A stretch of DNA of 64,000 bases, from positions 113,351 to 177,350 of the forward strand of contig NZ_AQRC01000008.1 of NCBI RefSeq assembly GCF_000737065.1, in the 5' to 3' direction. This DNA is from Thioclava atlantica. Its GTDB lineage: Bacteria > Pseudomonadota > Alphaproteobacteria > Rhodobacterales > Rhodobacteraceae. The position numbers and the translations under genes are program-made. The notes under the pieces were generated by a model, which saw only the letters and a program-made list of their open reading frames with translations, had not been told where the DNA came from and ran no database searches. Positions 34,202 to 42,777 of the stretch are shown in pieces; the stretch's first letter is position 1, and each line of letters begins with the position of its first letter.

Positions 34202-35019
34202 ACGATATGAGCGACGGCTACGTCACCGCCGACGGCCGCCAGATCGGTGGCGTTCTCATGGAGATGAAGAACATCACGCTGAAATTCGGCGGCGTGACGG
34301 CGATCAAGGATATCTCCTTCGATGTCCGCGCGGGCGAGATCCGCGCGATCATCGGCCCGAACGGGGCCGGGAAATCCTCGATGCTGAACGTCATCTCGGG
34401 ATTCTACGTCCCGACCGAGGGCGAGGTCTGGTTCAAGGGCGTCAAGCGCGGGCCGATGCGGCCCTATCAGGTCGCCCGGCTCGGCATCGCCCGGACCTTC
34501 CAGAACATCGCGCTTTTCGACGGCATGTCGGTGCTCGACAACATCCTGACCGGCCGGTTGACCCTGATGAAGAAGGGGCTCCTGAGCCAGGCCGCTTGGT
34601 GGTGGTCGGGCGCGGCTCAGGAAGAGTACGAGCATCGCGAGAAGGTCGAGAAGATCATCGACTTCCTCGAGATCCAGAATATCCGGAAAACGCCCGTGGG
34701 CCGTCTTCCCTATGGTCTCAAGAAGCGGGTTGAACTCGCGCGCGCGCTTGCCGCCGAGCCGAAGATCCTGCTGCTCGACGAGCCGATGGCCGGGATGAAC
34801 GTCGAAGAGAAAGAGGACATGAGCCGCTTCATCCTCGACGTGAATGACGAGTTCGGCACCACCATCGTCCTGATCGAACACGATATGGGCGTCGTGATGG
34901 ACCTCTCCGACCGGGTCGTCGTGATGGATTACGGCAAGAAGATCGGTGACGGCACACCCGACGAGGTGCGCACCAATCAAGACGTGATCGACGCCTATCT
35001 GGGGGTGGCCCATGACTGA
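34198..35019 (+). CDS. LIV-type ABC transporter ATP-binding protein (LivG-like)
   Basis: A 273-residue ATPase of the HAAT (branched-chain amino acid) family. It has Walker A GPNGAGKSSMLNVISGF, the Q-loop FQNIALFD, a signature LPYGLKKRVELARAL (a family variant of LSGGQ), Walker B ILLLDEPMAGMN and H-loop IEHDMGVVM. The insertion between Walker A and the signature is typical of LivG. It overlaps the ligase gene by four bases. The first about 20 residues before MEMKNITLKFGG extend beyond the usual LivG start, so translation could also begin at a later ATG. Confidence 0.93.
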   Translation: MNDMSDGYVTADGRQIGGVLMEMKNITLKFGGVTAIKDISFDVRAGEIRAIIGPNGAGKSSMLNVISGFYVPTEGEVWFKGVKRGPMRPYQVARLGIARTFQNIALFDGMSVLDNILTGRLTLMKKGLLSQAAWWWSGAAQEEYEHREKVEKIIDFLEIQNIRKTPVGRLPYGLKKRVELARALAAEPKILLLDEPMAGMNVEEKEDMSRFILDVNDEFGTTIVLIEHDMGVVMDLSDRVVVMDYGKKIGDGTPDEVRTNQDVIDAYLGVAHD

Positions 35020-35057
35020 GACCATCCGCATCGCAACTCAGACATCGGAGGCCCGCC

Positions 35058-36047
35058 ATGCCTGATATCGTTCTCTATGCCGCCGAGGTGACGCTCAACG
35101 GGCTGATGGCGGGCGTGCTCTATGCGCTCGTGGCCCTGGGCTTCGTCCTGATCTTCAAGGCGTCGGGCATCTTCAACTATGCGCAGGGCGTGCTCGCCCT
35201 CTTCGCCGCGCTGACGCTGGTGGGCATCCAGAGGGGGCAGGTGCCCTTCGCCCATCTCATCAACGCGATGACCGGCAAGCATTACACCAATTTCCCATGG
35301 GAGATTCCCGCTCTGCTGGCGATCCTGCTGACCGCGGCGGTGATGGTGGTTCTCGCGATCATCATCGAGAAGCTTGTGCTCAAACACCTGGTGAACCAGG
35401 CGCCGATCATCCTTTTCATGGCGACGATCGGAATGGCCTATTTCCTCGAAGGGTTCGGGGACGTGATGTGGGGCTCGGACATCAAGACGCTCGACGTCGG
35501 CCTGCCGCAGGGTCTCAACGAGATGATCGACAACACCACCTATAACTGGTTCGGCTACGGCTTCTTCATCGACAATCTCGACATCGTCGCCTCCGTCGTG
35601 GCGGTGCTGCTGGTGACGGCGCTCACGCTGTTTTCGCAATTTTCGAAACAGGGCCGGGCGCTGCGCGCGGTGGCCGATGACCACCAGGCGGCGCTTTCTG
35701 TCGGGATCTCGCTGCGCTTCATCTGGATCCTCGTCTGGTCGATCGCGGGCTTCGTGGCGCTGGTCGCGGGCGTGATGTGGGGCTCGAAATCGGGCGTGCA
35801 GTTCTCGCTCTCGCTGATCGCGCTGAAGGCGCTTCCGGTGCTGATGCTGGGTGGGTTCACCTCGATCCCGGGCGCCATCGTGGGCGGTCTGATCATCGGC
35901 GTGGGCGAGAAGCTCTTCGAACTGCTGATCGGCGCGCCCTTCCTCGGCGGGGCGACCGAGAACTGGTTCGCCTATGTGCTTGCCCTCGTCTTCCTCGTGT
36001 TCCGTCCGCAAGGCCTGTTCGGCGAGAAGATCATCGAGAGGGTCTGA
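35058..36047 (+). CDS. LIV-type ABC transporter permease (LivH-like)
   Basis: A 329-residue inner-membrane permease with about eight helices. Family motifs are MAGVLYALVALGFVLIFKASGIFNYAQG at the N-terminus (in parts LNGLMAGVLYALV and FNYAQG) and the EAA-like loop GRALRAVADDHQAALSVGI near residue 210, which contacts the ATPases. The C-terminus ends VFRPQGLFGEK, the usual LivH ending. It lies 38 bases after the LivG-like gene. Confidence 0.93.
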   Translation: MPDIVLYAAEVTLNGLMAGVLYALVALGFVLIFKASGIFNYAQGVLALFAALTLVGIQRGQVPFAHLINAMTGKHYTNFPWEIPALLAILLTAAVMVVLAIIIEKLVLKHLVNQAPIILFMATIGMAYFLEGFGDVMWGSDIKTLDVGLPQGLNEMIDNTTYNWFGYGFFIDNLDIVASVVAVLLVTALTLFSQFSKQGRALRAVADDHQAALSVGISLRFIWILVWSIAGFVALVAGVMWGSKSGVQFSLSLIALKALPVLMLGGFTSIPGAIVGGLIIGVGEKLFELLIGAPFLGGATENWFAYVLALVFLVFRPQGLFGEKIIERV

Positions 36048-36183
36048 GCGATGATGCAATTGCAGCGTGAAAAAGATGTTGATCGGTTAATGGCGGTGCG
36101 ACAAGCTGTCACATGCCGCGGCGTAAACGGGGAGGGAGCCCGCTGTCGCGTGCGCGTGACGAGCATTGGGAGGACCGTTACCC

Positions 36184-36363
36184 GTGAAAGTCTGTGCCAC
36201 CATATTCACGATCGGCTGGGGGGCAGCGCTTGCCTTCGGCTGGATCGCTCTGGCCGCTCCGCCGGAGGAGCCCACGCAACTTCAAACACTCAATATCGCG
36301 TTGGCGGCGCTCGGCGCCGGAGCCGGGCTCTGGTCCTGGCTGAGGATTCGGCGCGGCTGCTGA
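36184..36363 (+). CDS. small two-span membrane protein between the permease genes
   Basis: A 59-residue open frame starting at GTG 36184 with GGGAGGA nine bases upstream. It has two predicted helices, around residues 5-22 (TIFTIGWGAALAFGWIAL) and 36-54, separated by a short PPEEPTQLQ loop, and a basic end (RIRRGC). The permease genes of a LIV system usually adjoin; here 356 bases separate them, with this frame in the middle. I do not recognise a family. It may be an accessory subunit of the transporter or an unrelated small gene. Confidence 0.55.
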   Translation: MKVCATIFTIGWGAALAFGWIALAAPPEEPTQLQTLNIALAALGAGAGLWSWLRIRRGC

Positions 36364-36403
36364 CGGGAGGGATCGCACTCTCCCTCGGGAAAGGGAGAGG
36401 CTG

Positions 36404-37480
36404 ATGTTCTACCGCGAAGCAGGTGATTTCAAGACGTCCTACGGGGAGGACAGCCAGACCTTTCCGATCAAGTTCGACCGGCTCCGCTACTTCGCGGTGC
36501 TGGCCATCGCCTTCGGTGTCGTGCCGCTCTTCATCAACGATTACTGGGCGAACGCGGTTGCGGTGCCCTTCCTGATCTACGCGATCGCGGCGATCGGGCT
36601 GAACATCCTCGTCGGCTATGCCGGGCAGGTGTCGCTCGGGACCGGCGGTTTCATGGCCGTGGGCGCCTATGCCGTCTACAAGCTGATGACCGCCTTCCCC
36701 GAAGTCTCGATCTTCATCCATGTGATTCTCGCGGGCGGCATCACCGCCGCGGTCGGCGTGCTCTTCGGGCTGCCGTCGCTGCGGATCAAGGGCTTCTATC
36801 TCGCGGTGGCGACACTGGCGGCGCAGTTCTTCCTCGTCTGGCTCTTCAACAAGGTGCCGTGGTTCTACAACTACTCGGCCTCGGGCCAGATCAACGCCCC
36901 GGACCGGACGATCTTCGGCGTCTTCGTCACGGGGGCACAGACTTCCGCGATGGCGAAATACCTGTTCTGCCTGGTGATGCTGACGCTCGTGGCGCTGGTC
37001 GCGCGCAACCTCACCCGCGGCACCGTGGGCCGGAAGTGGATGGCGATCCGCGACATGGATATCGCGGCCGAGATCATCGGGGTGAATCCGCTGACCACGA
37101 AGCTCTCCGCCTTCGCGGTTTCGTCCTTCTTCATCGGCATCGCGGGCGCGCTGTTCTTCGCGGTCTATCTCGGCGCGGCCGAGGTGGGCGAGGCCTTCGG
37201 CATCCAGAAGTCCTTCCTCATCCTCTTCATGGTGATCATCGGCGGCCTGGGCTCGATCTTCGGCAGCTTCGCGGGAGCGGCCTTCCTCGTGCTGCTGCCG
37301 GTCTTCCTCAAGAACGTGCTCGTGGGCACGCTCGGATGGCCGACCGATCTTGCCGCCCATATCGAGCTGATGATCGTGGGCGGGCTGATCGTGGTCTTCC
37401 TGATCGCCGAACCGCATGGCCTCGCCCAGCTCTGGCGCGTCGCGAAAGAGAAGCTCCGGCTTTGGCCCTTCCCGCACTGA
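36404..37480 (+). CDS. LIV-type ABC transporter permease (LivM-like)
   Basis: A 358-residue permease with about nine helices. Marker motifs are AAIGLNILVGYAGQVSLGTGGFMAVGAYA in the first third (GYAGQVSLG) and the EAA-like GRKWMAIRDMDIAAEIIGVNP near residue 210. The C-terminus ends AEPHGLAQLWR, the LivM-type ending. It pairs with the LivH-like permease to form the channel. ATG 36404 follows AAGGGAGAGG. Confidence 0.93.
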   Translation: MFYREAGDFKTSYGEDSQTFPIKFDRLRYFAVLAIAFGVVPLFINDYWANAVAVPFLIYAIAAIGLNILVGYAGQVSLGTGGFMAVGAYAVYKLMTAFPEVSIFIHVILAGGITAAVGVLFGLPSLRIKGFYLAVATLAAQFFLVWLFNKVPWFYNYSASGQINAPDRTIFGVFVTGAQTSAMAKYLFCLVMLTLVALVARNLTRGTVGRKWMAIRDMDIAAEIIGVNPLTTKLSAFAVSSFFIGIAGALFFAVYLGAAEVGEAFGIQKSFLILFMVIIGGLGSIFGSFAGAAFLVLLPVFLKNVLVGTLGWPTDLAAHIELMIVGGLIVVFLIAEPHGLAQLWRVAKEKLRLWPFPH

Positions 37481-37556
37481 GGCGGGGCCGCCCAACAAGT
37501 CCAAGAACCGGGACAAGCCCGGCACATAATCGATACCGCTCTGGGAGGAGAACCCA

Positions 37557-38843
37557 ATGAAGAAGACCTTGACTGCTTTGGTCGCAGCGGCGCTGACGCT
37601 GACCACGGCCCCGGCATTCGCCGAGCTGGTCGTGCCCAATCTCAGCTATCGTACCGGCCCCTATGCCGCGAACGGCATTCCCTATGCCGACGGCTTCAAC
37701 GACTATTTCACGCTTCTGAACGAACGCGATGGCGGGATCGGCGGCGAGAAGGTCGCGAACCCGGAATGCGAGACCGCCTACAACACCGAGAAGGGTGTGG
37801 AATGCTACGAGTCGACCAAGGGGAACGGCGCGCTGGCCTATAACCCGCTTTCGACCGGCATCACCTACCAGCTGATCCCGAAAGTGACCGCCGACGGCAT
37901 CACGCTCTATACCCCCGGCTATGGACGAACCTCCGCCGCCAACGGCAAGGTCTTCGAGTGGGTCTTCAACTTCCCCGCCAACTACTGGGACGGCGCATCG
38001 GTCGCGATGAAATACATCCTCGACCAGGAAGGCGGCGACATCAAAGGCAAGAAGATCGCGCTGATCTACCACAACTCCGCCTATGGCAAGGAGCCGATCC
38101 GCACGCTTGAGGAGCTGGCGAAGAAGCATGGCTTCGAACTCAGCACCATCCCGGTCGATCACCCCGGTCAGGAGCAGAAATCGCAATGGCTCCAGATCCG
38201 TCGTGACAAGCCCGATTACGTGCTGATGTGGGGCTGGGGCGTGATGAACCAGGTCGCGATCCAGGAAGCCGTGAACATCCGCTTCCCGATGGATCACTTC
38301 ATCGGCGTCTGGTGGTCGGGTTCCGAGAACGACGTGGCCCCGGCCGGCGACAAGGCCAATGGCTACAAGGCGCTCTCGTTCCACGGCACCGGCATGGATT
38401 ACCCGGTCTATGCGGATCTGAAGCAATACGTGATCGACGCCGGAAAGGCGAGCGGAGCGGGCGATCAGGTCGGCACGATGCTCTATTCGCGCGGCATGTA
38501 TGCGGCGATGATCATCTCGGAAGCGATCCGCAAGGCGCAGGAGATGTCCGGCAAGTCGAACGTGAATGCGGCGGAAGTGCGTGACGGTTTCGAGAATCTC
38601 GACCTGACCGAGGCGCGTCTCGAAGAGCTTGGCCTGCCGAACTTCGCCCAGCCGATCAAGGCGAGCTGCGACAACCATGGCGGCCCGGGTTCGGCCAAGG
38701 TCTTCCAGTGGGATGCCGCTGCGAAGAAATGGACCGAGGCCTCGGACTGGATCGAGTCGGACAAGGACGTGCTTGGCCCGCTGATCGCCGAGGATTCCGC
38801 GGCTTTCGCCAAGGAAAACAACATCACCGAACGCTGCAACTAA
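37557..38843 (+). CDS. LIV-type ABC transporter periplasmic substrate-binding protein
   Basis: A 428-residue type I periplasmic-binding protein (Peripla_BP_6) with a Sec signal peptide (MKKTLTALVAAALTLTTAPAFA, cleavage about residue 22). The mature protein begins ELVVPNLSYRTGPYA and contains the two-lobe pattern (KIALIYHNSAYGKEPIRTL, VLMWGWGVMNQ). It is longer than LivK/LivJ (about 370), like the aromatic- or fatty-acid-associated members. The four cysteines may form disulfides. GGGAGGAG precedes the start; a hairpin follows the stop, and the second ATPase begins 56 bases later. Confidence 0.92.
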   Translation: MKKTLTALVAAALTLTTAPAFAELVVPNLSYRTGPYAANGIPYADGFNDYFTLLNERDGGIGGEKVANPECETAYNTEKGVECYESTKGNGALAYNPLSTGITYQLIPKVTADGITLYTPGYGRTSAANGKVFEWVFNFPANYWDGASVAMKYILDQEGGDIKGKKIALIYHNSAYGKEPIRTLEELAKKHGFELSTIPVDHPGQEQKSQWLQIRRDKPDYVLMWGWGVMNQVAIQEAVNIRFPMDHFIGVWWSGSENDVAPAGDKANGYKALSFHGTGMDYPVYADLKQYVIDAGKASGAGDQVGTMLYSRGMYAAMIISEAIRKAQEMSGKSNVNAAEVRDGFENLDLTEARLEELGLPNFAQPIKASCDNHGGPGSAKVFQWDAAAKKWTEASDWIESDKDVLGPLIAEDSAAFAKENNITERCN

Positions 38844-38850
38844 GCGACAG

Positions 38851-38876
38851 GGCTCCCGGCGTGCGCGCCGGGAGCC
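38851..38876 (+). terminator. intercistronic hairpin after the binding-protein gene
   Basis: GGCTCCCGGCG and CGCCGGGAGCC form an eleven-base perfect stem with a four-base loop, eight bases after the binding-protein stop. No T-tract follows, so I read it as a stabilising or partial-termination element, as found behind abundant binding-protein genes in other ABC operons. Confidence 0.6.
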
Positions 38877-38899
38877 ACACCCAAGTCCCGGAGAAAGCC

Positions 38900-39724
38900 A
38901 TGCTGGACGCGTCGAAATCCGATACGACCCTTCTCGAGGTCAACAATATCGAGGTGATCTACAACCACGTGATCCTCGTGCTGAAGGGCGTCAGCCTCAA
39001 CGTGCCCAAGGGCGGCATCACCGCGCTTCTGGGCGGCAACGGGGCGGGCAAGACCACGACCCTCAAGGCGATCTCCAACCTGCTCAAATCCGAGCGCGGC
39101 GAGGTGACGAAAGGCTCGATCACCTATCGCGGCGAGCGGGTGCAGGATGGCTCCCCCGCCGATCTGGTACGCAAGGGCGTGATCCAGGTGATGGAGGGGC
39201 GGCATTGTTTCGAACACCTGACCGTCGAGGAGAACCTGCTGACCGGCGCCTATACCCGCAAGGATGGGCGCGCCGCGATCCAGGCAGATCTGGAGATGGT
39301 CTACAGCTATTTCCCGCGCCTCAAGGAGCGCCGCAGATCGCAGGCCGGCTATACGTCGGGCGGGGAGCAGCAAATGGTCGCGATGGGTCGCGCGCTGATG
39401 AGCCGCCCCGAGACGATCCTGCTCGACGAGCCGTCGATGGGTCTCGCGCCGCAGCTGGTGGAGCAGATCTTCGAGATCGTGAAATCGGTCAACGAGAACG
39501 AAGGCGTGACCTTCCTCCTGGCCGAGCAGAACACCAATGTCGCGCTGCGCTATGCCCATTACGGATACATCCTCGAGAGCGGGCGCATTGTGATGGACGG
39601 TCCGGCCGCGGAACTGCGCGAGAATCCGGACGTGAAGGAATTCTATCTCGGCATGTCGGACGAGGGGCGCAAGAGCTTCCGCGACGTGCGCAGTTATCGC
39701 CGCCGCAAGCGCTGGCTGGCCTGA
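38900..39724 (+). CDS. LIV-type ABC transporter ATP-binding protein (LivF-like)
   Basis: A 274-residue ATPase. Walker A is GGNGAGKTTTLKAISNLL; Q-loop region QVMEGRHCFEHLTVEENL; signature TSGGEQQMVAMGRALM; Walker B ILLDEPSMGLAP; D-loop and switch segment LLAEQNTNVAL (the LivF-typical EQN replaces the H-loop His). A C-terminal extension (GRKSFRDVRSYRRRKRW) is basic and longer than in LivF (237). ATG 38900 follows CCGGAGAAAGCC. It completes the five-part transporter. Confidence 0.93.
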   Translation: MLDASKSDTTLLEVNNIEVIYNHVILVLKGVSLNVPKGGITALLGGNGAGKTTTLKAISNLLKSERGEVTKGSITYRGERVQDGSPADLVRKGVIQVMEGRHCFEHLTVEENLLTGAYTRKDGRAAIQADLEMVYSYFPRLKERRRSQAGYTSGGEQQMVAMGRALMSRPETILLDEPSMGLAPQLVEQIFEIVKSVNENEGVTFLLAEQNTNVALRYAHYGYILESGRIVMDGPAAELRENPDVKEFYLGMSDEGRKSFRDVRSYRRRKRWLA

Positions 39725-39814
39725 CGATAACGCATTGAAACAAAACAATTGCTGCGCAGCATTTTCTGCGCGGCGTGAGGGCGGATTGCCCGGTGAATGA
39801 AAGAGGGTCGAGAG

Positions 39815-41035
39815 ATGGGCGAGCATTTCGACGATTTGGAAACCCGCAGCGCCGACGCGCGCGAGGCGGCACTCGCCGAGGCTCTGCCCGGCGTGATTGC
39901 AAAGGCGATGGAGGCTCCCGGCATCGCGTCCCATCTGGAGGGAGTCGATCCGGCCCGGATCACTTCGCGTGAGGCGCTGGCCTCGCTTCCGGTGCTGCGA
40001 AAATCCGATCTGGGGGCGGCGCAGAAAGGCGCCCCGCCCTTTGGCGGACTGACCACGAAGCCCGCCCACGCCTTCGCCCATATCTTCCAGTCGCCGGGGC
40101 CGATCTACGAACCCGGCGATGTGAGCCGCGACTGGTGGCGGCTCGGGCGCTTCGCCCATGCGGCGGGGGTCGGCCCCGGCGATATCGTGCAGAACTGCTT
40201 CGGCTATCATCTGACCCCGGCGGGGATGATGTTCGAGAACGCGGCGCGCGCCGTGGGCGCGGCCGTGCTGCCGGCGGGCACCGGCCAGACCGAGCTGCAG
40301 GTGCGCGCGGCAGCCGATATCGGGACCTCCGTCTATGCGGGCACGCCCGACTATCTGCGAATCATCCTCGAAAAGGCCGAGGAAATGGGCGAGCGCCTCA
40401 GGATCGCGAAGGCGACGGTCTCGGGCGGCGCGCTGTTCCCCTCTCTGCGGCAGGACTACGCCGATCGCGGCATCGCCTGCCTGCAATGCTATGCGACCGC
40501 GGATCTCGGCCTCGTCGCCTATGAGAGCGCGGCGATGGAGGGCATGATCGTGGATGAGGGCGTGATCGTCGAGATCGTCCGGCCCGGCACCGGGGACCCG
40601 GTCGCGCCGGGCGAAGTGGGCGAGGTTGTCGTCACCACCCTCAATCCCGATTACCCGCTGGTGCGTTTCGCCACCGGCGACCTGAGCGCGGTTCTGGAGG
40701 GTGCAAGCCCCTGCGGCCGCACGAATATGCGCATCAAGGGATGGATGGGGCGCGCCGACCAGACCACGAAGATCAAGGGGATGTTCGTGCGCCCCGAACA
40801 GGTCGCGGCCTTCGTCTCCGCCCATGGGGAGGTCCGGAAAGCCCGCGTCGTCGCGACGCGCGAGGGCGAGATGGACGTGATGACGGTCCAGATCGAAACC
40901 GAGGTTGCAGAGCCCGCGCGCTACGAGGCGGGGATCCGCGAGGCGCTGAAGATGAAGGGCGTGATCGAGCTTGTCGCACCGGGCAGTCTGCCCAATGATG
41001 GCAAGGTGATCGACGACCAGCGGAAATACGATTGA
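39815..41035 (+). CDS. phenylacetate-CoA ligase-family protein with an atypical P-loop
   Basis: The protein is 406 residues of the PaaK-like adenylate-forming family. The C-terminal lobe is well conserved (GRADQTTKIKGMFVRPEQV; about residue 310), as are ATVSGGALFPSLRQDY and CYATADLGLVAYES. However, where PaaK has a Ser/Thr/Gly-rich P-loop, this protein has IFQSPGPIYEPGD (about residue 90), so phosphate binding must differ. ATG 39815 was chosen because GAGGG sits seven bases upstream; an ATG at 39797 has none. It follows the LIV transporter and, with the first ligase, brackets it. Confidence 0.85.
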   Translation: MGEHFDDLETRSADAREAALAEALPGVIAKAMEAPGIASHLEGVDPARITSREALASLPVLRKSDLGAAQKGAPPFGGLTTKPAHAFAHIFQSPGPIYEPGDVSRDWWRLGRFAHAAGVGPGDIVQNCFGYHLTPAGMMFENAARAVGAAVLPAGTGQTELQVRAAADIGTSVYAGTPDYLRIILEKAEEMGERLRIAKATVSGGALFPSLRQDYADRGIACLQCYATADLGLVAYESAAMEGMIVDEGVIVEIVRPGTGDPVAPGEVGEVVVTTLNPDYPLVRFATGDLSAVLEGASPCGRTNMRIKGWMGRADQTTKIKGMFVRPEQVAAFVSAHGEVRKARVVATREGEMDVMTVQIETEVAEPARYEAGIREALKMKGVIELVAPGSLPNDGKVIDDQRKYD

Positions 41036-41089
41036 GGAACCCTGCGCCTCCGTCGCGGGTTTCCCGTGGAAGAGAGATGGAGGACCGCA

Positions 41090-42745
41090 ATGCGAAAGTT
41101 GCTACTTACAGGCGTTGCCCTTGCAGCGCTCGGACTGCCTGCTCATGCCGGGGATCTCGCCTTGGTGCTGGGGAATTCCGATTACCAGCGCCTCGATGAT
41201 CTGCGCGGCGCGGACGCGCCCACCAAGGCCGAATCGGGTCTGCAGGATGCAGGCTTCTCGATCCTGTCCGAGGACGATGCCGATGCCGGCGAAATCCGTG
41301 CGCGATTCCGCGACTTCGTCACGCGCGCCGCAGGGGCCGACCGGGTCGCCGTCGCGCTCTCGGGCCGTTTCGTTCATTCGGGCACCGAGACCTGGTTCGT
41401 CCCGGTCGACGCGCGCGATGCGACCTTGCCCGAAATGGTGAGCGAGGCGCTGCCGCTTTCGGCGGTGATGAGCGTGTTGGCCGCGCATCCCGGGCAGGCC
41501 GTCCTGCTTCTGGGTTCGGAGGCCGAGAAGAGCAGCGGTGACGGGCTCACCCAGCCCGGGCTCGGAACTCTCGACATTCCGCAGGGCGTGACCGTCCTTC
41601 GCGGCTCGCCCAAGCAGGTCGCGTCGCTGATGGCCGGGCATCTGACGAAGGCCGGCGCGCCGCTTGCCCGCGCGGCACAGGATGCGGGGCTCGAAGCGAA
41701 CGGTTATCTGCCGCGCAGCCATGCGTTCATCATGGCCCAGGCGACGGCAGCCCCGGCCCCCGCCCCGGTGAAGACCCCGCAGGCCGATCCGTCTGCGCCC
41801 TATTGGGATCTCGCACGCTCGCGCGACACCGTGGACGCCTATCAGCTCTACCTCGACCGCTATCCCGACGGGCCGAATGCCGATGCGGCGCGCGCGCGCA
41901 TCGCGGATCTCAAGACCCAGCCCGAACGGCAGGCCAAGGCGGCGGAAGAGGCGCTCAACCTCACGCGCGATCAGCGCCGCGAGGTGCAGCAGAACCTCAC
42001 CATCCTGAATTTCGATCCCAAAGGCGTGGACGGCATCTTCGGTCCGGGCTCGCGCGGGGCGATCAAGCGCTGGCAGGAGGCGAACAATTTCGACGCCACG
42101 GGCTACCTGACCCGTCCAGAGATGACCGCGCTCTCGGCCCAGGGCGAGAAACGTGCAGCGGAGCTCGAAGCCAAGGCCAAGGAGCGCCAGGCCGAGATCG
42201 ACCGTCAGGACCGCGCCTATTGGGAGCAGACCGGCAAGGCGGGCGACGAGGCGGGCCTGCGGACCTATCTCAAGAAATATCCCGACGGGCTCTTCGCCGA
42301 TCTGGCGCAGGAGCGGCTCGACAAGATCGAGGCCGATCGCCGCGCGGAGGCGCAGGCGGCCGACCGCGCCGATTGGGATGCCGCGAGCAAGGCCGACACC
42401 ATTGCCTCCTATCGCGACTATCTCGCGAGCCGCGACAAGCCGGCCTTCAAGGCCGAGGCCGAGGCGCGCATTGCGGAGTTGCAGCAGCAGAGCGCCGACA
42501 GCGATCAAGCCGCGGCCGCGAAGGCGCGCGAAGACGCGCTTGGTCTGCCCGGTGTCGCCAAGACCCTCGTGGAACGTCGGCTGGCCGAGATGGGGCTCGA
42601 CCCCGGCCGCGTCGATGGCGTCTTCGACGAGAATACCCGCAAGGCGATTCGCCGCTATCAGAAGGCGGGCGGGCTGACCGTGACCGGTTATCTCGATCAG
42701 GCGACCGTCGCGCAGCTTCTGGCCGGGGCGATCGGCTTCCGCTGA
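41090..42745 (+). CDS. caspase-fold protein lacking the catalytic dyad, with two peptidoglycan-binding domains
   Basis: A 551-residue protein with a signal peptide (MRKLLLTGVALAALGLPAHA, cleavage about residue 20), so it is periplasmic. The first domain starts LALVLGNSDYQRLDDLRGAD, the beta1 motif of peptidase C14. At the expected His (usually SGHG) it reads LSGRFVHSG, and at the expected Cys (DxCR) it reads LLGSEAEK. Then come repeated TPR-like DTVDAYQLYLDRYPDG / DEAGLRTYLKKYPDGLF segments interleaved with two PG_binding_1-like repeats (FDPKGVDGIFGPGSRGAIKRW; LDPGRVDGVFDENTRKAIRRY). GGAGG precedes ATG 41090. The role is unknown. Confidence 0.85.
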   Translation: MRKLLLTGVALAALGLPAHAGDLALVLGNSDYQRLDDLRGADAPTKAESGLQDAGFSILSEDDADAGEIRARFRDFVTRAAGADRVAVALSGRFVHSGTETWFVPVDARDATLPEMVSEALPLSAVMSVLAAHPGQAVLLLGSEAEKSSGDGLTQPGLGTLDIPQGVTVLRGSPKQVASLMAGHLTKAGAPLARAAQDAGLEANGYLPRSHAFIMAQATAAPAPAPVKTPQADPSAPYWDLARSRDTVDAYQLYLDRYPDGPNADAARARIADLKTQPERQAKAAEEALNLTRDQRREVQQNLTILNFDPKGVDGIFGPGSRGAIKRWQEANNFDATGYLTRPEMTALSAQGEKRAAELEAKAKERQAEIDRQDRAYWEQTGKAGDEAGLRTYLKKYPDGLFADLAQERLDKIEADRRAEAQAADRADWDAASKADTIASYRDYLASRDKPAFKAEAEARIAELQQQSADSDQAAAAKAREDALGLPGVAKTLVERRLAEMGLDPGRVDGVFDENTRKAIRRYQKAGGLTVTGYLDQATVAQLLAGAIGFR

Positions 42746-42777
42746 TCCCCTGCGCCAGCAGGTCTTGAGACAAAGAA

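Noticed and set aside
36051..36404. A 117-codon frame covering the gap between the LIV permease genes
   Set aside because: No ribosome binding site at its start and no similarity; the smaller frame at 36184 has better signals and membrane-helix pattern.
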